Source: Diplocarpon mali (taxonomy: Eukaryota; Ascomycota; Leotiomycetes; Helotiales; Drepanopezizaceae). Taken from it: DNA of 17,654 nt. The translations under genes were made by a program, and so were the position numbers. The DNA lies in the NCBI GenBank assembly GCA_024741835.1, contig JAENRP010000508.1, positions 1-17,654 of the forward strand, given 5' to 3'. The notes under the pieces are model-generated. The model did no database searches, was not told where the DNA came from, and saw only the letters and a list, made by a program, of their open reading frames with translations. The number at the start of each line of letters is the position of its first letter. Positions within the stretch are counted from its first letter, which is position 1. Shown one piece after another: positions 9,817-17,654 of the stretch.

Positions 9817-10206
9817 TTATAACTTTAAGTTATTATTCTTAAAATATCTAAAGAACGTAAGTAGGAATATTAAGCGATTTCTTAGCCTATTAATTGTCCT
9901 GCCTTCTTACAATCCTTATTTTTATATTTTTAGTAAGGTCGCCTCCTTTATTATTTAAGATATGGATCTTTTAGGATTACTTTAAATTCTTACCTGCTTT
10001 GACTTATTTTACAGTCTTGATATTAGCCTTTAATTATAGCATTCCTATTAATTTCTTTAAATAATAAATAAAAAGTCCAATTTCCTTAATATATATATAG
10101 TAAACCTATTGCAGCTTATATATCCTTTTAATTCTTATATCTTATTAAACTCTCTTATTTATACTCCTTATCTTTTATAAGTAATATACCTTTAAAGAAC
10201 TTATAA
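9817..10206 (+). promoter_or_regulatory. Spacer between gypsy pol and first unknown gene
   Basis: About 390 bases hold no gene. The last 120 bases on the plus strand are rich in T and C (for example TCCTTTTAATTCTTATATC), like many fungal promoters, and TATATATATA occurs near 10100. A 3' LTR of the gypsy element would be expected around here, but no match to the sequence upstream of gag was found by eye. Promoter function is inferred from composition and position. Confidence 0.3.
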
Positions 10207-11031
10207 ATGGCTTCGTCTATTGTAATAAGGGATAAATAATTACTAATTATAAACTTCTCTTAAGATAGCAGAGCTATTATATTATTAGAGAGCTTTAAAT
10301 CAACCTATATAGCCTTAGGAGATATAGAATAATAAAAACTCCTTTTAGCTTATGCAAATGCTATTAATAACCTTTTAACCTAAGTAGCCCCTGGAATTCT
10401 CTAATTTAACAACTTCTTAACCGAAGAATTAAGACTAAAGGGAATCTCTAAAGAGGAATTCTTAGCTAACGTAGATTAATACATAACCTTAGCTAATACT
10501 TTTAAAATAGATTAAGATAAAAGAGAAGAATCTATTTAATAATTAGATAATTTAGCTATTAATAAGAGAGGACTCTTATTTTATTTACGCTTTTTGACAA
10601 ATATTGATTCTAATAATAGAAGATAAGTATTATTAAAAATTCTTAAGGAAAATACTCCTACTGCTAAAGCTATTTAGATTCTCAATTTCTTTATTATTTA
10701 AAAAGGAGTAGCAAAATTCTAAGGCAATCGAATTCGCAGTCGCAGATTTGTAGGCCTATTTAATATAGTACTTATAGTAGCTGATAGGGCTATAAAAAGA
10801 TCAAATTAGGCTGTAGATATTACCTTACCTAATAGTACTATTATTAATATGCTAAGGCTTTGCGCTTTTGCTTATAGTTTACTTATTTTAAAAGAGAACT
10901 AGACTCTTATAATAGGGTTTAAATGAGATTTCTTTAATAATAAAGAAGGGAATTGGTTATTTATAATTAAGCCTACTTTGAAATTCGCTTCTTAGCCTAA
11001 AGATATAATAAGTGCTAAACTATATGATTTA

Positions 11032-11054
11032 ACTTGCGGTTTTAAACTAGGAAT
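11032..11054. repeat. 23-bp palindrome, copy 7
   Basis: Left arm ACTTGCGGTTT, right arm AAACTAGGAAT, 6 of 11 paired. It lies inside the first unknown gene, read as TCGFKLGI after a shared D-L. It is at the same protein position as the copy at 14953 in the second gene. Confidence 0.7.
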
Positions 11055-12416
11055 TAGAAACGAGAATTTTAAAACTGGACCTAACCTGCCTCTTGCTGAA
11101 ATGATTCTAGAAACCGCTATTAAATAAACTGCCTAAACGCTTAGCGCAGCTTTATTAGAATTTTCAAAATCTTTAAAGGACTCTCCTTTAGCTAAATAAC
11201 CAATTTTAGCTTAACCTTTAAGAAAGATAGATTATTTAATAGCTACCTTAGCTGATTTGCAATTTGAAACTAAAGGATTGTAAGCCTATTTAGATTCCTT
11301 CTTTAATAACTTAAAAGAGCTAATTCTTAACTTCTTTATATCTATATGCAACTGCTTTAAAAATAATAATATAAGGGAAGACCCTATTCCTACTACTTTA
11401 AAAACAATTAGGAGAGCTATTAGATAGATTTAATAGCTTACCTTAGACGAATTCGCCCCTATAGATATTATTCAATTCTTTAATAATTATAAAAGTCAAG
11501 AACCTAGTCTTTTAAATGCTAAGCGAGATTATTTCATCTTATAAAAAAGAGAATGCGAAAAGGAATCTATTGATTAAGATATTTATAATTATAGTAATAT
11601 GCCTTAATCGGTTATTCTCAACCTTAAGCTTAAAGAATAATATAATATTTAGGTGTTCTTTATAATGAAAACTCGCTTTTAATAGTATCTTCCTAGCGTA
11701 AGAATCGAAGGGAGAAGACTTTGCAACCTTTATATTCGCTCTCTTTCAGTTTACTATAGTCTTAATTATAAAGGATTTGATATTAATAAAACTATTAAAT
11801 ACCTTAAACTTCTTTATATAATAGAAGATATCGATCTTTTTCTAATCCACTTTAATAATTAATTCTTTATCTCTTTAAGGATACGCAAATCCAACCTATT
11901 AATAATAGAAGCATCTTTAGGTACTATAAAATTCAAGGCTAATCCCAAAGCCTTAAAAGCGTTAGAGCCGGTTGAATAAAACAATTCCTTTTTATCGATA
12001 TTATTAAGCAATAAATAGCAAGAGGAAATAGAGGAAGAAGGGTTAATTGTAATGCCTAAACCCTTTAGATACTACTTTTTAATCGACAATTTTACTACTG
12101 ATAATAATGCTTTTATAAGTATATTCCTCTTTATTATAAGATAAGAAGCAGAGATGTATCTTTATCACTTCCGCCTTATAGATAGCGCGACCTTTATACC
12201 TTCTTATTTTCTTTATAATATGATATTTAATCTTACTTAATAAGTCCTTCAAATGTACTATAGACTCTACCTCTTAGCTATAATAGTAAGAAGTAGAGGA
12301 ACCTATTAGCTTATAGCCTATTCTAAACCTTTCTAATTAATTGGCCTTAGTCTTTATAATTAAGTCGTTTCGATAAAAAGAGATATAAGTGCTGCTAATA
12401 AATATTTTTGATTTTC

Positions 12417-12439
12417 ACTCGCGGTCCTGGCCTGCGAGT
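12417..12439. repeat. 23-bp palindrome, copy 8
   Basis: Left arm ACTCGCGGTCC, right arm GGCCTGCGAGT, 9 of 11 paired; one of the best preserved. It is preceded by ATTTTC. In the downstream frame of the first unknown gene it reads TRGPGLRV. It is at the position corresponding to the copy at 16369. Confidence 0.9.
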
Positions 12440-13301
12440 CAATTTTATTAAAAAGCAAGTCTTAGATTATTAGATCCTATTGATCGGATAAGGGCCAGCT
12501 TTTAAAAGCCTTAATAGGTAGGTTGGCTTTTAATCGAATATAAAACTCATTCTATCTATAAAGAAGATAAGTCGATAGACTTCTTAAGCATTTAGTTTAA
12601 AATCTCAACTAGCTTAAATGACTGTAAAATTGAAGCGAAAGGAGATCTTGCGACCTATTACTAATAATAGCAATCCAATTATAGTAATAATGAAATAGGG
12701 ATACTTTCTTAAAATGCTTTCGAACAATTCTTATAAGACTGGTAGTTTTATAGCCTTTTATAATAACTATATAGCCGTCTGTAATAAGAATACCTTAGAA
12801 AATAAGACTCGAATCTCCGATCTTATCTTTTTAATCTTTACTTTAAAATAACCTTTAATACTTTAATAGATTAATGCAAGTAGAACTACTGCACCTTTTA
12901 AAGCAGCTTTTCATCTTAAGAACTGCGGCAGCCTTTTTAAAGCTATTATTAGTCGACGCTTTTAGATAGATCCATTAGTTATAATCGAAGTATAAGAGTT
13001 GTTTCTTCTTAATAAAGACGAATTGAAAATCCACCTTATAGAATATAATTAAAAGCTCTTTAACGCCCTTATTAAGGCCTAAACGAACGTTATAAATACT
13101 AAGTCGCTTCTTTATAGACTTAAGTCTTAAGGATAATGCGATAAAGTAAATGCTATCCGAGAGCCTAATGCACTGATTAATAAAGGCATTATTATAAGAA
13201 AATTCAGAAAAGAGACGAATTGAGACGCTAGTATAGTATTAGACCCTGATTTGGAAACCAATCCCCTGTTTTTACCCTTAAGCTTAGAAACGCTAAGACT
13301 G

Positions 13302-13324
13302 ACTTGCGAGCCCGGCTTGCGAGT
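13302..13324. repeat. 23-bp palindrome, copy 9
   Basis: Left arm ACTTGCGAGCC, right arm GGCTTGCGAGT, 9 of 11 paired. It is read as TCEPGLRV in the C-terminal part of the first unknown gene. Confidence 0.9.
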
Positions 13325-13574
13325 AAGGTTGGACTTAGCTGGCTTAAGCCTATAAGATGGTTCGGATGAACCTTAGTTACTAAATCTAGTTATACTAATA
13401 GAAGATCCTTTAATAGAGGTCCCTAAAGCTAAGAAATCGCCGAGAAATGAGAACTAATATAAGAGAAGAAGACTCTAAAGTGATAATAGAACTAATAATT
13501 GAATCGACTCGATCTAGAGAATTATGATCTACCCTTTCCCTTTAAAAACCATTTAAAGAGATTGCGAATTATAG

Positions 13575-14109
13575 TTGAATTTTTTTAGGATTATCTACTT
13601 TCTATATACCTGTATCTCTTTATTCTTAACCTATTATTCCATTTTATATATATTCTTTATTTACTTTACTTTTTATATAATTCATTCTTTGATTATTCCC
13701 TTTATATGCAACTTTCTAATACTTACCTTTGAAATATCGACCTTACCTTTAATAATTGTCATTTACCAATTATAGGTCCTTATATGCGTTATACCTTACT
13801 TTTGTTCCTACTTCTAGCCTCTTTATACCTACTTTTCCTTTATGCACTAGTGCGACTCCAAACTTTATAAATAAGCCTCTTTCTGCACTACGATTTTACT
13901 TTTTTTTACTTCTCTTTTCAACCCTACTAGACCTATAATATTAGAACTACTACTATTGTCTTTCTATTATCAATCTTTTTAAGTATAAGCTTATTATATC
14001 GTTAATCTTTCTTAAATAATTATCTCTTTATTTAGAGCTACCCCCCCCTGCTAAATAATATATTATAGTACTATTAACTATAAGTAAAAAGGCCATACTT
14101 AAGAAGAAT
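13575..14109 (+). promoter_or_regulatory. Pyrimidine-rich region upstream of second unknown gene
   Basis: This spacer between the two homologues is strongly T/C-rich on the plus strand from 13575 to about 14030. It keeps more CpA and TpG than the neighbouring genes (for example ATGCACTAGTGCG). It ends with a run of eight C at 14041-14048 and a TATA-like ATAATATATTATAG, some 40-60 bases before the ATG at 14110. T/C-rich tracts are common in fungal promoters. Short open frames here are by-products of composition. Promoter role is inference. Confidence 0.4.
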
Positions 14110-14952
14110 ATGTCGGTTGTTGCCTTAGGCAGCAAGTCCTTGAGCACTACTAATAATGAACTAATATTAGAGGGAGGGTTCTTATAGGATGGCAAGTTAC
14201 TAAGATCATTGGAAGATATAGTGAGCACCTATAGAACGTTAGGTAAGATCGAATAGTAGGTATTCCTAAATTGATCTATTAAGGTGCTTAACTATAGAAT
14301 TTCTACTATTAAGGAAGGATTCTTAGGTTTTAATAATTTCTTAGATAAGGAACTCTAAGGCAAAGGAATTGATTATGAAAAGTTTTTATAAGAGTATTAA
14401 GGGTATACTAATTTAATTGATTTATTTTAAAAGATTCGAGATAAGAAAAATGAGTATATAAAAAGATTAATATAATTTACGGATAGCATTTATAGTATAC
14501 TTTTCCAGACCCACTTTATAACTAATATTACCGCTAATAACGCCCTATAGGAACTCGGCAAGATTTTTAAGATATACTAACTAGTAGCTAAAGCCATATA
14601 GGTATTAAATCATTTCACTATCTAAGAAGGTATAAAGAAGTTGCAGGGAAACAGTATTCGGGGCAAAAGATTTATTGGATTCTTAAGCACTATTATGCAC
14701 TCTACTATTTAAACTATAAAAGATAGCCCTGCTTAGTATAATAATTTTATACTCCTTAATTAAATAGTTCTAGATACGCTCGGCTTATAATAATTATAAT
14801 GTAGTCTACTTATTGTAAAAGAAAAGATGATTTATCTTACTAAGTATATTATAAATTACTTCGATAATAAAACAGAGAGATAGGAATTTATTATCCTTGC
14901 CGCTACGAAGCTACTACTACTAATGGCCGAATTCATAAATGAGCCTGACTTA

Positions 14953-14975
14953 ACTTATAGGCCCGGCTTATAAGT
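14953..14975. repeat. 23-bp palindrome, copy 10
   Basis: Left arm ACTTATAGGCC, right arm GGCTTATAAGT, 10 of 11 paired. Both arms carry the same ATA form in place of GCG or GCA. It is read as TYRPGL*V in the second unknown gene. Confidence 0.9.
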
Positions 14976-15138
14976 AGAAGAAGCATATGATAAAGAAATC
15001 CTTAAGGATAAAGTGCCTATAATACCTAAAGCTTAAGTAGAATACTAGCTTAACCACCTATCTTCCGACTTAGACGAGTTTGAATCACTATCCCTAGAAG
15101 TGCCTTAAACACCTTAAATACTAGTAGTAAATAAATTA

Positions 15139-15161
15139 AGTCGCAGGCCCAGCCTACGGGT
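15139..15161. repeat. 23-bp palindrome, copy 11
   Basis: Left arm AGTCGCAGGCC, right arm AGCCTACGGGT, 7 of 11 paired. It is read as SRRPSLRV in the second unknown gene. No copy is visible at the matching place in the first gene. Confidence 0.85.
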
Positions 15162-16368
15162 TAGCGTATATAATAATATAAACTTAGAAGAAGATCTGTT
15201 AAATAAAGAAGAGAGCACTATTACTAATATATTAGAAATTTTTAATAATACTAAAAAGGATATATCTAATATCGTATAGACCTTTTCTGAAGATCTGCAA
15301 AAGTTTGTTTTAAAATTCTATAAGTCTATAATAAAGCGTTTAAAGAAGGAAAACTAGGAAGATGTTTTATTAGTATAGGAGGCAATAGCAAGAGCTATTA
15401 AATAGATTATAAAACTGCAATAAGACGAATTCACCTTAGATAATATTATACAGTTCTTTATCGACTATAAGAAATCAAAGGGCGACTACTATATACTTAA
15501 GAAGAAGCTTAAAGACACTATGATAATGATCTCTATAGAATGTTATTAAGTCCCTTTTAATATTAAGATAATACTATAGTATAGTAATAGATTTAGAGTT
15601 ATAGTAATACTAGAAATGAAGACTCGCTTAAGTAAATTTATAATAAGAATATTTAAAGACTTCTATTTTAAGAAATTTTATACCCTTTATAAACGATAAT
15701 ATGTACTATACTATAGACTAGCATTAATAGGCATTACTAATAAAGAAGTATTATCTAACCTTTATAAATTTTATACTGCTCTTGATCTAAGATTATTCTT
15801 ATTATACCTTAGAAATCATGCAATAATGGCTATTAATAATAGAATAGCTAACTAGATTAAAAAAGATATATTGCTAGGTTTCTTTAAGTTTAAAGTAGCA
15901 CTTAAGGCTTTGAAATTATTCTATAATATCGCTTAGACCCTTGCCTAGTATAAAATAATACTAACTAAGGATACCTTAATATCGCTTTATACTAAGGGTT
16001 TCTTAAATATGCTTAAATTGTTTAGCTACGCATTCTTAAGCATAGTTCGCATATATAGTTATAGTTCTTAAGGAAAGAATTCATTTTTAATATTAGTATA
16101 AGAGGAAATGGAAATATATAGGTACTATTTCCGAATCTTAAATAAGAAGCCTTCCTCTCCTTCTACCTTCCTTTATAATATAACTTACAGTTTAATACAA
16201 TAGACTTTAAGGATATACTATAGGCTATATCTTAGTGCTCTATTGACTTGCTATAATTCTTTATATAAGCTAGTAGCGTATCCTAAGGCTATACAGTTTA
16301 TAGGCATTAACTACTATTTGAGAGTTATTTCTACTAAGATTAATGCTAATACGAGATTCGTAAGGCTA

Positions 16369-16391
16369 ACTCCTAGGCCTAGCTCGCAAGT
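16369..16391. repeat. 23-bp palindrome, copy 12
   Basis: Left arm ACTCCTAGGCC, right arm AGCTCGCAAGT. Only 5 of 11 arm positions pair, because one half is CCTAGG-type and the other CGC-type, but the flanks GCTA and TAGC extend the symmetry by four bases each side. It is read as TPRPSSQV. Confidence 0.8.
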
Positions 16392-17190
16392 TAGCTCCCC
16401 TAATAGCAGGACTATCAATTACTATATAATACCTACGGTAAAATAATCAACTAGAGAATTCGCTATTTAGGAAAAATCCTATAAATTATTAGCTCTTACC
16501 TCCTATTGCCTAAAGAATGCTTAATAGGTCTTATTAAATCTGGTACGAAATATAATATAGTAAAAAGAATTAAATACTAAGACTAGGACGCTACTTAAGG
16601 AATATATCTCTAATAAGACTACCCTATTCTTTATATTTATAAGATAAGGAACGTTTATTAACTTAGAATCTAGCAAAGAACCTAGAAAGGGTAGGTTCCT
16701 TATTATTAATAACAACTATACGGAAGTTATTAGTAATAACTCACTTGAAAATAGTACTAACTTAGACGAGTTTTATATTAAGTCTATTCGCATAAAGAAA
16801 CCGAGCACTGCGAGATAGAGTATTGCTAGGGAATCGTTAGCTAAGTTTCGTATAACACTTAGTATAATAAAAGGTAGCCTACTATTAGAAGCACTTATAG
16901 GGAGACGACTATAGAACGATCTATTAGTAGTAATAATAGTAAAGGAGTTGCTATCTAAAGATATAGGTCAGCTGATAACCTATTTAAAGAAGCATAAGTA
17001 AGAACTTTTTAATAATTTTACTTATACTTAGAAACTAATTCAACACTTAAAGCTATAACTGTATAAGGATAAATCCTAGGCTAAGACAAAAGGCACTAAC
17101 GATAATATCAAGGCTGATAATATGATTGATAAAACAATTTTTCTTAAGAAGTATAGCACTAAAAAGCCTTATATAAAAACCCTTAATACA

Positions 17191-17213
17191 ACTCCCGAGC
17201 ATAGCCCGCGACT
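17191..17213. repeat. Doubtful 14th palindrome copy
   Basis: ACTCCCGAGCA, T, AGCCCGCGACT is 23 bp with 7 of 11 arm positions paired, and matches about 15 of 22 consensus positions. It reads TPEHSPRL in the same frame type, and its surroundings (TLNTTPE) line up with TLRLTCE at the 13302 copy in the first gene. It could be chance in a GC-richer patch. Confidence 0.35.
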
Positions 17214-17538
17214 CAATCTAAAGAAAGGTAAGGCTAAAGAGGTCGTGGCTATAGAATCGCCCGCCGCATCCCCCTTAGTAGTAGATAACTCTCCAAAGGA
17301 TGGTAATAATAATAAAGATAAAGATAATAATAATACTATAATATAAGTTTCCCTTCCTATCGGCCGAAATCGTTAGACTACGCTAGTATTAGCAAGAAGC
17401 ACCAAGGCCCCCGCTATACTAAGACCTATCTCGTCGGACACTAATAGCAATACTATAAGAAGAAGTGGTCGTTTAGCGAAGAGAGTATTATTTAGTAATA
17501 GTTCTCCCTATCCTTTAAAGAGAACTAAGGGAAACTGA

Positions 17539-17654
17539 TACCTAAGTTAGTTCTATTTTAATTGTTTTTGCGATTCTATAGCCTACTTATTTATTTTAAT
17601 AGTTTCGTTTTCTAACTCCTAGGCCTGGCCTATAGGTGAAAAGCATATAAAAAA
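17539..17654. other. Right-end sequence after the second unknown gene
   Basis: This 116-base AT-rich tail holds no gene. It carries the palindrome at 17615, and TATTTATTTTAATAG just before it might serve as an AU-rich 3' processing region. The window ends here. Confidence 0.4.
17615..17637. repeat. 23-bp palindrome, copy 13
   Basis: Left arm ACTCCTAGGCC, right arm GGCCTATAGGT, 8 of 11 paired, followed by GAAAA as at copy 4. It lies 76 bases beyond the end of the second unknown gene and is the only clear copy outside a coding frame. Confidence 0.85.

Larger units (their letters stand above)
10207..13574 (+). pseudogene. Unrecognised ~1,120-codon gene, copy 1, decayed
   Basis: From an ATG at 10207 (MASSIVIRDK) one frame runs to about 12400. 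A frame change just before the palindrome at 12417 moves the rest to another frame, ending at TAG 13572 or nearby. It lines up with the gene at 14110 throughout: STYIALGDIE with STYRTLGKIE, FNNFLTEELRLKGI with FNNFLDKEL*GKGI, GNRIRSRRFVGLF with GNSIRGKRFIGFL, YYRLYLLAI with YYRLYLSAL, and KAIISRRF with EALIGRRL. Stops are TAA/TAG, as expected from RIP. I see no signal peptide, membrane segment or catalytic motif of a known family. The family is unknown to me; a repeat-encoded or multicopy accessory protein fits the RIP damage. Palindromes lie inside at 11032, 12417 and 13302. Confidence 0.65.
14110..17538 (+). pseudogene. Unrecognised 1,142-residue gene, copy 2, decayed
   Basis: ATG 14110 (MSVVALGSKSLSTTNN) to TGA 17536 is 1,143 codons in one frame, checked at 14941, 15121, 16243, 17122 and 17521. 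It has roughly 50 in-frame stops, nearly all TAA/TAG, and no detected frameshift. It is homologous over its length to the gene at 10207. Least broken parts are 16243-16446 and 17122-17346. The C-terminal 130 residues are basic and low-complexity: an Asn/Asp/Lys-rich run (DGNNNKDKDNNN), then RRSGRLAKR and YPLKRTKGN, which resembles a nuclear-localisation or nucleic-acid-binding tail. No known domain is recognised. The start fits because homology begins soon after it (STYRTLGKIE) and a T/C-rich promoter-like region precedes it. Palindromes lie inside at 14953, 15139, 16369 and possibly 17191. Confidence 0.7.

Noticed and set aside
11072..11094. Further palindrome-like sequence (GGACCTAACCTGCC) in the first unknown gene
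   Set aside because: The left arm is missing and the 23-bp length does not fit.
13575..13938. Two plus-strand open frames of 66 and 60 codons rich in Phe, Leu, Ile and Tyr
   Set aside because: They arise from a T/C-rich noncoding tract; the hydrophobic look follows from composition, they overlap each other, and the first starts right at the end of the preceding gene.
14028..14228. Minus-strand open frame of 66 codons
   Set aside because: It overlaps the start of the second unknown gene and its promoter-like region; the Gly run comes from the C8 tract.
16521..16715. Minus-strand open frame of 64 codons
   Set aside because: It lies opposite the second unknown gene, which aligns with its homologue through this interval.
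1..17654. CRISPR-like reading of the spaced palindromes
   Set aside because: The copies are hundreds to thousands of bases apart, lie within coding frames, and the genome type is fungal.

Overview
The window looks like an AT-rich, repeat-filled block of a filamentous ascomycete (Pezizomycotina-type) genome that has been heavily mutated by RIP (repeat-induced point mutation). CpA and TpG are very rare and TpA is everywhere: the first 60 bases hold 16 TpA and no CpA or TpG. Decayed coding frames are broken almost only by TAA and TAG, at places where Gln (CAA/CAG) or Trp (TGG) codons are expected. Cys and His positions are often Tyr, and catalytic Asp is often Asn, as C-to-T and G-to-A change predicts. 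I see no intact long gene, no tRNA or rRNA, and no CRISPR array. The genus cannot be told from the sequence. Layout, left to right. (1) 72-1241, minus strand: a decayed Gag-like reading frame of 389 codons, probably from a Ty1/copia-type element whose pol would lie beyond the left edge. (2) 1283-1521: six short hairpin-like repeats just upstream of that gag. (3) 1522-2945: decayed sequence with one perfect hairpin, a weak coding-like stretch, and the leader or possible 5' LTR of the next element. (4) 2946-9816, plus strand: the whole internal region of a Ty3/gypsy retrotransposon (gag, protease, reverse transcriptase, RNase H, integrase, C-terminal domain). It is recognisable throughout, with two frame changes and nearly all catalytic residues destroyed. 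(5) 10207-13574 and 14110-17538, plus strand: two diverged homologues of a roughly 1,100-codon protein that I do not recognise, each behind a pyrimidine-rich upstream region. They align end to end at the protein level. The most unusual signal is a 23-bp interrupted palindrome: an 11-base arm with consensus ACTCGCAGGCC, one free centre base, then the arm's reverse complement. Thirteen copies, all exactly 23 bp, plus a doubtful fourteenth, lie from 3332 to the right end. They occur inside the gypsy gag and pol and inside both unknown genes, mostly in one reading frame (T-R-R-P-G-L-R-V). Two, perhaps three, occupy the same place in the two homologous genes. None was found in the first 3.3 kb. How the parts fit: everything legible is repeat-derived or repeat-like. 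The gypsy element and the unknown gene pair have different origins but share the 23-bp palindrome, so the palindrome behaves like an independent family that entered both. The two unknown genes are too different to have triggered RIP on each other, so each probably belonged to a multicopy, perhaps mobile, family. All readings were made by eye, without alignment or database search.
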